Source: Solimicrobium sp043758755
Lineage (GTDB): Bacteria; Pseudomonadota; Gammaproteobacteria; Burkholderiales; Burkholderiaceae_D
Direction of reading: 5' to 3'
Assembly: GCA_043758755.1 (NCBI GenBank)
Contig: JAYVMW010000004.1
Span: forward strand, 62,001 to 126,000
DNA length: 64,000 nt
A program made the translations under genes and the position numbers. The notes beneath the pieces were generated by a model. The model ran no database searches. It saw only the letters and a list, made by a program, of their open reading frames with translations, and had not been told where the DNA came from. Position 1 is the first letter of the stretch. Each line of letters opens with the position of its first letter. Shown piece after piece: positions 8,527 through 18,000 of this stretch.

Positions 8527-9068
8527 ATTCGTTCACGAGATTCGTTGTGCTGTCGATTGTGTTACTGCTGAGCGCCTGTGCCACAACGCCACCGGTTGCA
8601 CGATTGGGCCTGCAACTGGCACCGGCAGAACTGGGTGAGTCGATCGCCTTGCAGCAGCATCTGACCATTGAACGCAATGGCCGAACCGATGAAATGGATG
8701 CGGCACTGGAAGTGGATGGCGCTCAGTTGCAGCTGGTCGGTCTGGCGCTGGGGCAGCGCGTGCTGAGTCTGACTTATGACGGCAAAGCCATGACTTCCTG
8801 GCGCCACTTCATGCTGCCGCAGCAGGTCAGGGCCGAAGATATTCTGGAGGACATGCAACTGACACTGTGGCCGCTGGCATCGATACAGAAGGCATTGCCG
8901 GCAGGCTGGCGCATTGTGGATCAGGAGCTGCGCCGTTCACTGTATCTGGATGATACGTTGATCTGCGTGATCACCTACAGCGCCATGCCGCGCTGGAGTG
9001 GTACGGTGCAGCTGGATAATCTGCGTTATCACTATCGAATCACAATACAGTCGCTCAATAATCAGTAG
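8517..9068 (+). CDS. DUF3261-type outer membrane lipoprotein of the aryl-polyene cluster
   Basis: A 183-residue lipoprotein. The ATG at 8517 overlaps the flavoprotein stop by 10 bases and gives a proper signal: basic start, hydrophobic run, then lipobox LLLSAC with lipidated C21. An upstream in-frame ATG at 8361 would bury this signal and is rejected. The mature part (QQHLTIERNGRTDEMDAALE, GQRVLSLTYDG, YHYRITIQ) resembles DUF3261 proteins, which are regular members of APE clusters and probably help seat the polyene lipid in the outer membrane. It is the last gene of the left-hand coupled run; the MFS gene runs toward it, with 9 bases between stops. Confidence 0.8.
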   Translation: MLVNSFTRFVVLSIVLLLSACATTPPVARLGLQLAPAELGESIALQQHLTIERNGRTDEMDAALEVDGAQLQLVGLALGQRVLSLTYDGKAMTSWRHFMLPQQVRAEDILEDMQLTLWPLASIQKALPAGWRIVDQELRRSLYLDDTLICVITYSAMPRWSGTVQLDNLRYHYRITIQSLNNQ

Positions 9069-9077
9069 CGCAGCTGT

Positions 9078-10274
9078 TTACTGATTCGGCTTCACCTGCT
9101 GCTTCGACAGCAGCACAACCAGATAAACCAGCACCAGGTTGAAGCCGATACTGATCATCCCGAGCCGTTCATAGCCCAGCAGTTTCCCATCCTGCATGGT
9201 CATCAATGTTCCGCCCAGCGTGACCACCAGCCCGCCGACGCATTCCTGCAGTGCGAACGACAGGCTCATCATGCCGCCGCGCATGCCGGGGATGATGTGC
9301 GCAGTGGTGAGCTGATTGCACAGACTCCAGCGCGATACGCTGCACGCATAAAAACATACGGCAATCAGCGTCGCGCGCACCACATCGGCATTGTTCAGAT
9401 GCGTCAGCAGCCACTGCAGCGGAATGGTCAGTGCGATCAGGCCAAACAGTACGCGCTGCAGATTCCATTTTTCAACCAGCAGGCTCATGGCAAAGTTGGT
9501 GCTGACCACGGCGATGCCGGCCAACAGGTAAAACCGGGCAATGTCGGACGGTGTCATGCGCAGCGTATAAGTAAAATACGGCGCGATGAACGGCACCAGC
9601 ATCCAGCCACAACCCATGACCACGCTCATGAGCAACAGGCCCAGCTGATGCGGGCGGTGCTGCAGCATGCGCACCAGTTGCTTCCATGGCGCCGGACCGG
9701 GATGGGCCTGCAGCACCGGAATCTGCCAGCGGATCAGAATCAGCGTCACCAGCAGCATCAAAGCAATCAGGTAGTAAATGCTGTGCCAACCCAGATGCGC
9801 TTCAACGAACACCAGCGCCGGCAGGCCGAGCCCCAGACAGGCAGAATAACCGCCGATCACAAACGCATACGCACGCGGTTGCCGCTGCGGCTCGAACAGG
9901 TCCGCCACCATGGCGTAGGACTGACTGGCTGCGGTGGCACCCAGCATGCCGGCCAGTGCGCGCACCACCAGCAGCATCCAGTACTGATTGATCTGCGTGG
10001 TGAGCAGCGCGCACAGCATGAGCCCGCCCACCATGATTTCAGTCACCAGACGCCGCTCAAAGCGGTCGATGAAGCCGGCCATCAGAAAGCCGCTGATCCC
10101 GGCAGTCACGCTGCCGGCTGAAACCAGCAGTGCATAGCTGGCCGGCGACAGCGCCAGATCGCGCATGAGCGAACCGCCAATGGCATTGAGTGCCATCCAG
10201 TCCAGGCCGCAGGCGAATTCAATCAGCGCCAGGGCGAGTACGGCGATCATCGGGTGTTTGGGTTGGTGGGGCAT
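9078..10274 (-). CDS. Major facilitator superfamily transporter
   Basis: A 398-residue MFS permease with about twelve hydrophobic helices, a loop-2 segment GFIDRFERR near residue 67, and a long cytoplasmic loop around residues 195-215. It starts with MPHQPKHPM and contains no enzyme domain. It sits on the opposite strand between the two halves of the aryl-polyene cluster, so it has its own promoter. Substrate cannot be read. It might export an aromatic precursor or serve resistance, or it may be a later insertion unrelated to pigment synthesis. A palindrome at 10302-10319, 28 bases upstream of the start, is a candidate operator. Confidence 0.8.
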   Translation of the reverse strand: MPHQPKHPMIAVLALALIEFACGLDWMALNAIGGSLMRDLALSPASYALLVSAGSVTAGISGFLMAGFIDRFERRLVTEIMVGGLMLCALLTTQINQYWMLLVVRALAGMLGATAASQSYAMVADLFEPQRQPRAYAFVIGGYSACLGLGLPALVFVEAHLGWHSIYYLIALMLLVTLILIRWQIPVLQAHPGPAPWKQLVRMLQHRPHQLGLLLMSVVMGCGWMLVPFIAPYFTYTLRMTPSDIARFYLLAGIAVVSTNFAMSLLVEKWNLQRVLFGLIALTIPLQWLLTHLNNADVVRATLIAVCFYACSVSRWSLCNQLTTAHIIPGMRGGMMSLSFALQECVGGLVVTLGGTLMTMQDGKLLGYERLGMISIGFNLVLVYLVVLLSKQQVKPNQ

Positions 10275-10301
10275 TGGTTGAGGGTTTAAGGGGCGTGAGT
10301 G

Positions 10302-10319
10302 TTGATGTTAATTAATCAA
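10302..10319. promoter_or_regulatory. 18-bp palindrome, candidate operator
   Basis: TTGAT-N8-ATCAA with a TAATTA core lies between the divergent MFS and ketosynthase genes. The spacing is too wide for an FNR site (N4), so it more likely suits another dimeric repressor or activator. The regulator is unknown. Confidence 0.35.
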
Positions 10320-10362
10320 TTTCGTGTGGCAGTAACAGCACGGTTAATGGTGCGATCGATAG

Positions 10363-10368
10363 TATAAT
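10363..10368 (+). promoter_or_regulatory. Consensus -10 element upstream of the ketosynthase operon
   Basis: A perfect TATAAT precedes the second half of the aryl-polyene cluster. No good -35 hexamer is seen at 16-18 bases upstream, which suggests activator dependence. The predicted leader would be about 175 nt. A 45-codon reading frame (10398-10535, MFALLFISDL...) lies within that leader but has no recognisable family or Shine-Dalgarno site, so I do not call it a gene. Confidence 0.4.
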
Positions 10369-10550
10369 GACCGACCTTTTAAAGCAACGAACCAGCCATG
10401 TTCGCATTACTTTTCATTTCCGATTTACGCAGTCCTGCCAGCAGTGCAAAACAATGTGCGGTGCGCCACCCCGACCTGTTGCGCCAGAATCAGAAAACGC
10501 TGGAATCACCCAAACCAAATCCGTTACATTCATGACTACTGGCACCATCC

Positions 10551-11738
10551 ATGTATTACCTTAACCAGTGCGGCATAGTCTGCGCAATCGGCGAGACGAT
10601 CGGTGCCGTTAAAAAAAACCTGTTGGAGCTGTCGCGCTCCGGCGTGCAGCCAACCGATCAATGGTCACCGGGCCGCATGCTGGCTCTGGGTGCCGTCAGC
10701 CCGGATCTGGCGCTGCCGTCCATGGCGCACCAACCGCTGCAGCAGCGCAGTCGCAACAATCAACTGGCGAGCGCAGCACTGGCGCAAATTCGTGCGGAAG
10801 TGGATGCGGCAATCGCACGATTCGGCGCACAGCGCATCGGTGTCGTGATCGGCACCAGCACGTCCGGCATGGCCGACACTGAAACTGCCATGCGCGGGTA
10901 CCGCCAGCACGGCGCCTTGCCCGGGGAATTCCATTACGCACATCTCGAACTCGGTTCAGTCGCGCAGATGCTCTCTGAAGAGCTTGGCGTGACCGGCCCG
11001 GCTTATGTGCATTCCAGCGCCTGCTGCTCCAGTGCCAAGGCATTTGCCAGCGCCGCACGCCTGATCAAAATGGGGTTGTGCGACGCAGTGATTTGCGGGG
11101 GCGTCGATACCTTGTGTGAATTTACCGTGGCCGGCTTTTCCGCGCTCGAATCGGTCAGCCAGACGCGGTGCAACCCGCTCAGTGCCAACCGTAACGGCAT
11201 TAATATCGGCGAAGGTGCCGCGCTGTTTTTAATGTCTTCCAGTCCGGCCAGTGTCGCTCTGTGTGGCTGGGGCGAATCGTCCGACGGGTATCACATGTCG
11301 GCACCGGACCCGAACGGCGCAGGCGCTGTAAGCGCCATCAGTCAGGCACTGCAGCGCGCCGGGATCCGGCCTGACCAGATTGATTATGTGAATCTGCACG
11401 GCACGGCTACCGTGCAAAACGATGCCATGGAAGCGCGCGTGATTGCCGACCTGTTCGGCGCGCAGGTCAGTGTGAGCTCGACCAAACCGTTTACCGGTCA
11501 TGCGCTCGGCGCAGCATCCGCCATTGAAGCCGCGCTGTGCTGGCTGGCCATGCAGGATGACAATACCGAAGGGTACCTGCCACCACATCTGTGGGATGGC
11601 GTGCAGGATCCGGCTCTGCCGGTGTTAAACGTGGTTAACTCTGGCTATCGTTTAAACCGCCCATTAAAATGGGCGCTGAGTAATTCGTTCGCTTTTGGCG
11701 GTTCCAATGCAGCACTGGTGTTTGGAAAAATAACATGA
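10551..11738 (+). CDS. Beta-ketoacyl-ACP synthase (aryl-polyene chain extension)
   Basis: A 395-residue thiolase-fold ketosynthase. The full Cys-His-His triad is present: C158 (SSACCSSAK), H283 (LHGTAT) and H317 (FTGHALGAA), with the conserved Lys in SSTKP. It should therefore condense rather than act as a chain-length factor. In characterised APE systems, KS, dehydratase, ketoreductase and second KS occur in the order ApeO-P-Q-R, and this gene occupies the ApeO position. It would act on ACP-bound aryl polyene intermediates in the cytoplasm. It begins the right-hand half of the cluster and overlaps the dehydratase by ATGA. The ACPs it needs are not in this part of the cluster and presumably lie left of the window. 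Confidence 0.87.
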   Translation: MYYLNQCGIVCAIGETIGAVKKNLLELSRSGVQPTDQWSPGRMLALGAVSPDLALPSMAHQPLQQRSRNNQLASAALAQIRAEVDAAIARFGAQRIGVVIGTSTSGMADTETAMRGYRQHGALPGEFHYAHLELGSVAQMLSEELGVTGPAYVHSSACCSSAKAFASAARLIKMGLCDAVICGGVDTLCEFTVAGFSALESVSQTRCNPLSANRNGINIGEGAALFLMSSSPASVALCGWGESSDGYHMSAPDPNGAGAVSAISQALQRAGIRPDQIDYVNLHGTATVQNDAMEARVIADLFGAQVSVSSTKPFTGHALGAASAIEAALCWLAMQDDNTEGYLPPHLWDGVQDPALPVLNVVNSGYRLNRPLKWALSNSFAFGGSNAALVFGKIT

Positions 11739-12199
11739 CCGGGTTTCCTGCAATTACCGAGCTGATTCCACACCGTTATGACATGGTGCTGCTGGACCGG
11801 GTGCTGTCGGTGCAGCAGGAAACGTTATGTGCCGAAACGCTGGTCACCGATTCGGGTCCGTTCTTTGATGCGCAAAGCGGGGAAGTGGGAGCTTGGCTGG
11901 GTATTGAATACATGGCGCAGGCGATTGCGGCCTTTGAGGGCTATGCAGCGCTGCAGTGTGGCCAGAAAGTCAAGGTCGGCTTTTTGCTGGGTTCGCGTCA
12001 TTATGAAAGTTACTGTTCCGGGTTTGCACCGGGTACCGTGCTGCATATCGAAGTGCATCGGGTTCTGCTGCATGATAACGGCCTGGGCGCTTTTGAATGC
12101 CGCATTTCCGATGCTGCCAATGACAGCTTGCTGGCCAAGGCGACGGTAACCGTATTCAAGCCCGATAACGTGCAGAATTTTTTAAAGAACCAAGAATAA
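11735..12199 (+). CDS. 3-hydroxyacyl-ACP dehydratase-like hotdog protein (ApeP position)
   Basis: A 154-residue hotdog protein similar to FabZ-like dehydratases of APE clusters. It has IPHRYDMVLLDRV near the N-terminus and GIEYMAQAIAAFEGY in the central helix, carrying an acidic active-site residue. The GHFP segment that supplies the catalytic histidine in FabA/FabZ is absent here. It is present in the hotdog domain of the fusion gene at the left edge. This fits the known ApeI:ApeP arrangement, in which two different hotdog subunits form the dehydratase. The start overlaps the ketosynthase stop by ATGA. Confidence 0.85.
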   Translation: MTGFPAITELIPHRYDMVLLDRVLSVQQETLCAETLVTDSGPFFDAQSGEVGAWLGIEYMAQAIAAFEGYAALQCGQKVKVGFLLGSRHYESYCSGFAPGTVLHIEVHRVLLHDNGLGAFECRISDAANDSLLAKATVTVFKPDNVQNFLKNQE

Positions 12200-12219
12200 A
12201 AAGCTGAAAGCAGGCATGG

Positions 12220-12954
12220 ATGAATAATTTAAACAAAACAGTGTTGGTCACCGGCTCCTCACGTGGCATCGGACGCGCGATTGCACTGCGCCTGGCGCAG
12301 GATGGCTACGACATCGTGCTGCACTGCAAAAGCCGGCGCGCCGACGCCGAGCTGGTTGCGCAGGATATCCTTGCGCTCGGCCGCCAGTGCCGGGTGCTGC
12401 AGTTTGATATCGGCGAACGTGAAGGAACGGCACAATTGCTGCTGGACGATGTCGTTCAACACGGCTGTTATTATGGCGTGGTCTGTAACGCCGGCGTGGC
12501 GCGCGACAATGTGTTTCCGGCTATGTCGGGTGAAGACTGGGACATTGTGCTGTCGACCAATCTGGACGGATTTTATAATGTGCTCAATCCGCTTATTATG
12601 CCGCTGGTGCGCACCAAAAAGCCGGCGCGCATCGTCACGCTGGCTTCGGTTTCCGGACTGATCGGCAATCGCGGTCAGGTCAATTACAGCGCGGCCAAGG
12701 CCGGCATTATTGGCGCAACCAAGGCGCTCGCCATTGAGCTGGCCAGCCGCGCCATTACCGTCAACTGTGTCGCACCCGGACTGATTGAAACTGATATGGT
12801 GGCTGACGTGCCGCTGGATGAGGCGCTCAAACTGATTCCGGCAAAACGGGTGGGCAGGCCCGAAGAAGTCGCTGCCGTGGTGAGTTTTCTGATGCAGCCG
12901 GATGCCGCGTATGTAACGCGCCAGGTCATCTCGGTCAATGGAGGAATGGCGTGA
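12220..12954 (+). CDS. 3-oxoacyl-ACP reductase, FabG-like (ApeQ position)
   Basis: A 244-residue short-chain dehydrogenase/reductase. The NADP(H) motif TGSSRGIG is at residues 11-18, NAG at 90-92, and the catalytic residues are S143, Y156 and K160 (NYSAAKAG). Length and motifs match FabG. In the polyene cycle it would reduce the beta-keto group made by the ketosynthases before dehydration; the absence of an enoyl reductase in the window fits a product that keeps its double bonds. A GGAGGA ribosome site near its end serves the next gene, which starts by GTGA overlap. Confidence 0.9.
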   Translation: MNNLNKTVLVTGSSRGIGRAIALRLAQDGYDIVLHCKSRRADAELVAQDILALGRQCRVLQFDIGEREGTAQLLLDDVVQHGCYYGVVCNAGVARDNVFPAMSGEDWDIVLSTNLDGFYNVLNPLIMPLVRTKKPARIVTLASVSGLIGNRGQVNYSAAKAGIIGATKALAIELASRAITVNCVAPGLIETDMVADVPLDEALKLIPAKRVGRPEEVAAVVSFLMQPDAAYVTRQVISVNGGMA

Positions 12955-14195
12955 GCAACAATTTTTCAAAACGCCGGGTTGTGGTGACCGGGATGGCCGG
13001 CATCAGTCCGTCCGGCTGTGACTGGGCCAGTGTGCGTGAGAGTCTGCTGCGCTACAAAAATGCCGTCGTCACAATACCTGAGTGGTCTGACTATGAAGGT
13101 CTCAACACCCGGCTCGGGGCACCGGCAGCAGCCTTTGAACTGTCTGACAAATACAATCGCAAATCAATGCGCAGCATGGGGCGGATTTCGGTCATGGCCA
13201 CCCGCGCTTCCGAACTGGCGCTGCTGGATGCGGGACTGCTCGACAGCGAGCTTGTCAAAAGCGGGCAGATGGGTGTTTCCTACGGCTCTTCAGCCGGCAC
13301 GCCCAGTGCGATCGGTGATTTCGGACGCATGATGGAAGAACGCAGTACCAGAGGTATCAACGCCACCACCTACATCAAAATGATGGCGCATACCGCACCG
13401 GTAAATATTGCGGTATTTTTCGGCATCACCGGGCGCATTATCACCACCTCCAGCGCTTGTACCTCGGGCTCTCAGGGCATCGGTTATGCCTATGAAGCCA
13501 TCAGCAGCGGGCGGGCGCTGGCCATGATCGCCGGCGGTGCTGAAGAATTGTGCGCCACCGAGGCCGCCGTGTTCGACACCCTGTTTGCCACCAGCGTCAA
13601 AAATGACACGCCAGAAGCCACGCCGCGCCCGTTTGATGTGCAGCGTGACGGTCTGGTGATCGGCGAAGGTGCCTGCACCCTGATTCTGGAAGATCTGGAT
13701 CATGCCCGGCAGCGCGGCGCACGCATTTATGCCGAACTGGTTGGTTACGGTACCAACTGCGATGGCTGTCATGTCACTCAGCCGAATTCCGCCACCATGA
13801 AAATCGCCATGCAGCTGGCTCTGCAGGATGCCGCACTGGCACCTTCCGACATCGGTTACATCAATGCCCACGGCACCGGCACGCTGCAGGGCGACATTGC
13901 CGAAACGCACGCCACCGCGCAGTTATTCGGCAACCGTACTCCGATCAGTTCGCTCAAAAGTTATATGGGCCATACGCTCGGCGCCTGCGGCGCGCTGGAA
14001 GCCTGGATCAGCATACAGATGATGCGCGAGGGCTGGTTTGCACCGACTCTCAATCTGGAGCAGGTGGATCCCGAATGCGGCGACCTGAATTACATTCAGG
14101 GTGAGGCAAGAAAATTGCAGTGTGATTACGTGATGAGTAATAATTTTGCATTCGGCGGAATTAACACGTCATTGATTTTCAAAAAAATGGATTGA
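12951..14195 (+). CDS. Beta-ketoacyl-ACP synthase II-like (ApeR position)
   Basis: A 414-residue FabF-like ketosynthase with a complete triad: C170 (SSACTSG), H307 (AHGTGT) and H341 (MGHTLGA). GTG is the start: it overlaps the reductase stop and follows GGAGGA at 12941-12946. By position it corresponds to ApeR, the second ketosynthase of APE systems, thought to act in early elongation alongside the ApeO:ApeC pair. It is distinct in sequence from the ketosynthase at 10551, so the two are not a recent duplication. One base separates its stop from the phosphopantetheinyl transferase GTG. Confidence 0.88.
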   Translation: MSNNFSKRRVVVTGMAGISPSGCDWASVRESLLRYKNAVVTIPEWSDYEGLNTRLGAPAAAFELSDKYNRKSMRSMGRISVMATRASELALLDAGLLDSELVKSGQMGVSYGSSAGTPSAIGDFGRMMEERSTRGINATTYIKMMAHTAPVNIAVFFGITGRIITTSSACTSGSQGIGYAYEAISSGRALAMIAGGAEELCATEAAVFDTLFATSVKNDTPEATPRPFDVQRDGLVIGEGACTLILEDLDHARQRGARIYAELVGYGTNCDGCHVTQPNSATMKIAMQLALQDAALAPSDIGYINAHGTGTLQGDIAETHATAQLFGNRTPISSLKSYMGHTLGACGALEAWISIQMMREGWFAPTLNLEQVDPECGDLNYIQGEARKLQCDYVMSNNFAFGGINTSLIFKKMD

Positions 14196-14196
14196 T

Positions 14197-14841
14197 GTGA
14201 AGCAGGCGTCTGTTCGTCACATTGCGCATATCAGTCTGATTGACCTCAATACAGTCAGTGATGCCTCGCTGACGCCTTTTCTGGACTGGCTCAATCCGCC
14301 GGATCTGTCGCGCTACGAACGCTTTCAAAAGGCATTGCGCAAACGCCAGTTTCTGGTTGGCCGGGTCTTGTTGCGCTGGTCGCTGATGCAGTTGCTGGAC
14401 CTTCCCGTGCACAGCATCAAACTGACTGAGCGGGCTCAAAATGCGCCGCTGCTGCAGATCGATGAGGTTGAATTCCTGCCGGAATTCAGCCTGTCACATA
14501 CCGGCAACTGGGTGGCCTGCGCGTGCAGCACAACAACGCGCCTGGGGCTGGATATTGAAATGCTCAATGCCCGGCGCGATCTGCCGGCCATCGCCCGGCA
14601 CAGCTTTCAGGACGATGAGCTGCAGTGGATGCAGCGGGCGCCCGATCTGACGCAGGCATTCTATTTTCTGTGGAGCCGCAGGGAAGCGCGCTACAAGCTC
14701 ACGCAAAGCTTTGTCAGCGCAGTTGGGGAGCACTGTTATGCAGTGCCGCATTCCGACCTGTCCATGGTATTGATGTCTCAGGAGGCTCTGGTTGAAGAAC
14801 CGGACTGGTCCGAGCTGGATTGGCACAAAATCAACAGATGA
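14197..14841 (+). CDS. 4'-phosphopantetheinyl transferase (Sfp/AcpT type)
   Basis: A 214-residue Sfp-type transferase. The magnesium/CoA motif GLDIE is at residues 117-121 and the second signature reads W-S-R-R-E-A-R-Y-K (159-167), a variant of WxxKEAxxK in which the first Lys is Arg. FSLSHTGNW at 97-105 is also typical. It would convert apo to holo carrier proteins for the pigment pathway and possibly for the ACP at 20542. Start codon is GTG, one base after the ketosynthase stop, so it is the last gene of the right-hand operon. Confidence 0.88.
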   Translation: MKQASVRHIAHISLIDLNTVSDASLTPFLDWLNPPDLSRYERFQKALRKRQFLVGRVLLRWSLMQLLDLPVHSIKLTERAQNAPLLQIDEVEFLPEFSLSHTGNWVACACSTTTRLGLDIEMLNARRDLPAIARHSFQDDELQWMQRAPDLTQAFYFLWSRREARYKLTQSFVSAVGEHCYAVPHSDLSMVLMSQEALVEEPDWSELDWHKINR

Positions 14842-15000
14842 TCGTGAATTGCCAGTTCTCGGCTCAGACGGATTCTCTTCAGATCTGGCGTCAAATTAAC
14901 TGCATTAACAAAATTTAATTTTCGCTTCAAATTGAACAGGGCCGCATCCGGCGCAGCTTTGAGTCGGTATGGGCATGCCGGTCAGTGGCATTGATGATAT

Positions 15001-15029
15001 TTGCATGGTTATCTGAGTAAACTTATCCT
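15001..15029 (+). promoter_or_regulatory. Candidate sigma70 promoter for the GGDEF/EAL gene
   Basis: TTGCAT (15001-15006), 17-base spacer and TATCCT (15024-15029) lie 38 bases before the chosen ATG at 15067. Match to consensus is moderate. I see nothing else in the 225-base gap after the phosphopantetheinyl transferase gene. Confidence 0.35.
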
Positions 15030-15066
15030 AAATTATCTGTACCGTCTCAGGCTCACCCGGAACAGC

Positions 15067-18000
15067 ATGACTACAAATTCAAACCTGCATAAAAGTAGCC
15101 TGTTTAACAACGCCACGCGCCAGATTGCGGTGGCGTTTGTCTGTGCGGTCCTCTATCTGCAGGGCTTTGGTTTTAGCGCAGGCGCTTTCCTGCCGGTCTG
15201 CATGCCCTCCTGTGGACTGGCACTGGGTGCGATTCTCCTGAACCAAAAAAAATATCTGGCCGGCATGGCTGTCGGTGTCGCGTTTGCCCAGATAGTATAT
15301 GCGCCAACTTCATTCGCGCTTGCGCTGATCCTGATAACCGGCTGCCTGCTGCAATCATTTCTGGGTGTCTGGTTATTATCTAAATACAAAAAATTTGAAC
15401 TCAAATTGGAAGTGCCGCAGAGCTTTCTGGCATTGTGTCTGGTCTGTCTGGTTATGCCTGCGGTCAGTGCGCCGCTGTTGCTGGGTGGGCACTGGTTGCA
15501 GTTGATTGAACTTGATGTACCGGTACTGAGCAGAGTTAACCAGTACTGGATGGGTGAAAGCGTCACCTCCATTTTGATGACGTCTCTGATGCTGGTCTGG
15601 AGGTCGGAGCCGGATAACTGGAAAAACTCAGGACGAGTTCTGGAAGCACTGGCGCACTTTGCGGTTTATTTTTTATGCGGGCAAATCATTTTCTATGACT
15701 GGTTTCATGGATTGCTCGGCGTCATAAACCGTGGCTACTGGCTGTTTCCGCTGATTGTCGTTGTCGCCGTCCGGATAGGCCGGCATGGCGTCATCGCGCT
15801 GACTATCACGACGGTGTTGCAGGCACTGGCCGGCGCGTCGGCGGGAAAAGGTTTTTTTAGCAATGACATTCAGCAATCCCATTTGATCAATTTGTGGAAT
15901 TACAGTCTGGCTCTGGCAATGGTAGGCATGACTTTTTCGATCATTCTGAAAAACCGGCTGAACATTGAACTCAGTTTGCGCAAAGGTAAAGAGCAGCTCA
16001 GAGAGGCGCAAAAGCTGGCGGCAATTGCTGACTGGAGCTGGGATGTACAAAACGATGTGCATTTCTGGTCGCCTGGCGTTTTTGAATGTTATGGGCGCGA
16101 TCCGGCGTTGGGCCCGGCAGTCTATCCGGACGTTAAACAGTACTTCACTGCAGAAAGCTGGGCCCGGCTGGCAGCGGCAGTGGACGAATGCCTCCATGCC
16201 GGCAGGGGTTATGAATGCGATGCGGAAGTGGTACGGCCTGATGGTTCGCACCGCTGGATTACTGCGCGCGGTGAGGTGGTACGTGACGGGCAGAACCACG
16301 TCGTCAACATGTTTGGCACCGTGCAGGATATCACTGCGAGCAAGCAGGCACAGCTGAAATTAATTGCCAGCGAATCGAATTTCCGCACTCTGTTTGAGAA
16401 TACACCAACGGCCATGCTGATTATCAATTCCATTAATGGACAGATATTGCAGGTCAACGACGTTGCGGTGCGGTTATGGGGTTATGAGCCGGAAGAATTC
16501 TTAAAACTGACCATAATTGATATCACATACACCGGTGATGCGCTTGCCTCTCGGGATCGAATCGCATCGTTGGCCAAGGGCGAGTTTGAAAGTTATTCCT
16601 GTTTTGAAAAGCGCTACGTCAGAAAAAATGGCAGTGTTTTCTGGGCTGAAGTATGTGTTGCAGTTGTCATGGATGAGTTCGGAAAACCACTCTATAACAT
16701 TGGCAGTATCATCGACATCACCGAACGCAAGCAGATCGAACAGCAGCTCAGCCAGTTATCGATGACGGTGGAACAAAGTCCCGAAAGTATTGTCATCACG
16801 GATATCCATGCCAACATTGAATACGTCAATGAATCCTACCTGCGCAAAAGCGGCTACAGCAGGGAAGAACTGATCGGCCAGAATTCACGCATGCTGCAGT
16901 CCGGCAGTACACCCCAAAGTACTTATGCAGCAATGTGGCAGGCGCTGTCCCGGGGCGAAACATGGGAAGGGGAATTCATTAACCGCAGCAAGGATGGTTA
17001 TGAATATACCGAGCACGCCATTATCAACCCGATCCGTCAGGCCGATGGCAGCATCACCCATTACGTGGCAGTAAAGGAAGATATCACCGAAAAACTCCGC
17101 TCCAAACTGCAGCTGCACCGGTTGGCGTATTACGATGAAGTCACCGAGCTGCCGAATTTTCTGATGATGCAGGAACACATCGATCAAGCTCTGACGCAAA
17201 CCAGAAAAATTGAATCGTACGGCGCGTTGATCATCTTGAATATCGACCGCTTTCAGACCGTGCATGATGCCAACGGACAGGTGGTGAGCAACCTGCTGCT
17301 GAAATCCTTTGGAGAACGGCTGGTGCAAACCCTGTACGCCTCTGATGTGGTTGCGCGCATTTCCGGAGACGAATTCTGCATACTTCTACCCGATCTGGAT
17401 AATTCGCTGCAGCAGGCGGCCTTGCTGGCCATGCAGATTTCCAGAAAAGTCCATCACTGCATGGTCAAAAGTTTTCATGTCGGCGGCAGAGCAGTGGTGC
17501 TGACCGCCTGTCATGGCATTGCGGTATTTACCGGTGTGGATGATGATAACCCGCAGGAAATTGTACGGCGTGCCAGCACCGCCATGCACCATGCCAAATC
17601 GCGCGGCTATGAACAGAGCGTATTCTTTGAAAACGCGCTCGATCAGGTGGTGCATAAACGGTTTGCCCTGGAGGGTGAGTTGCGACAAGCTATCAGCGCC
17701 AATGAGTTGGGCATCTATCTGCAATCTCAGGTTGACTCCAGGGGTATCGTGCAGGGCGCTGAAGCGCTGATCCGCTGGCAACACCCGCGTCAGGGATTGA
17801 TCAGCCCGGCCCATTTCATCGGCATCGCAGAAGAGTCCAATCTGATCATTGATATCGATAACTGGGTACTGAATCGGGTTTGCCAGCGTCTGGCCAGCCT
17901 GACCGATTTGCCGATCCGGATTTCGGTCAATATCAGCGTGCGTCATTTTAATCAGATTGATTTTGCAGCGCAGGTGCGCCAGATTCTGGCGCAAACCGGT

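Noticed and set aside
10398..10535. 45-codon frame in the leader of the ketosynthase operon
   Set aside because: No Shine-Dalgarno site, no family resemblance, no overlap with the next gene; likely chance.
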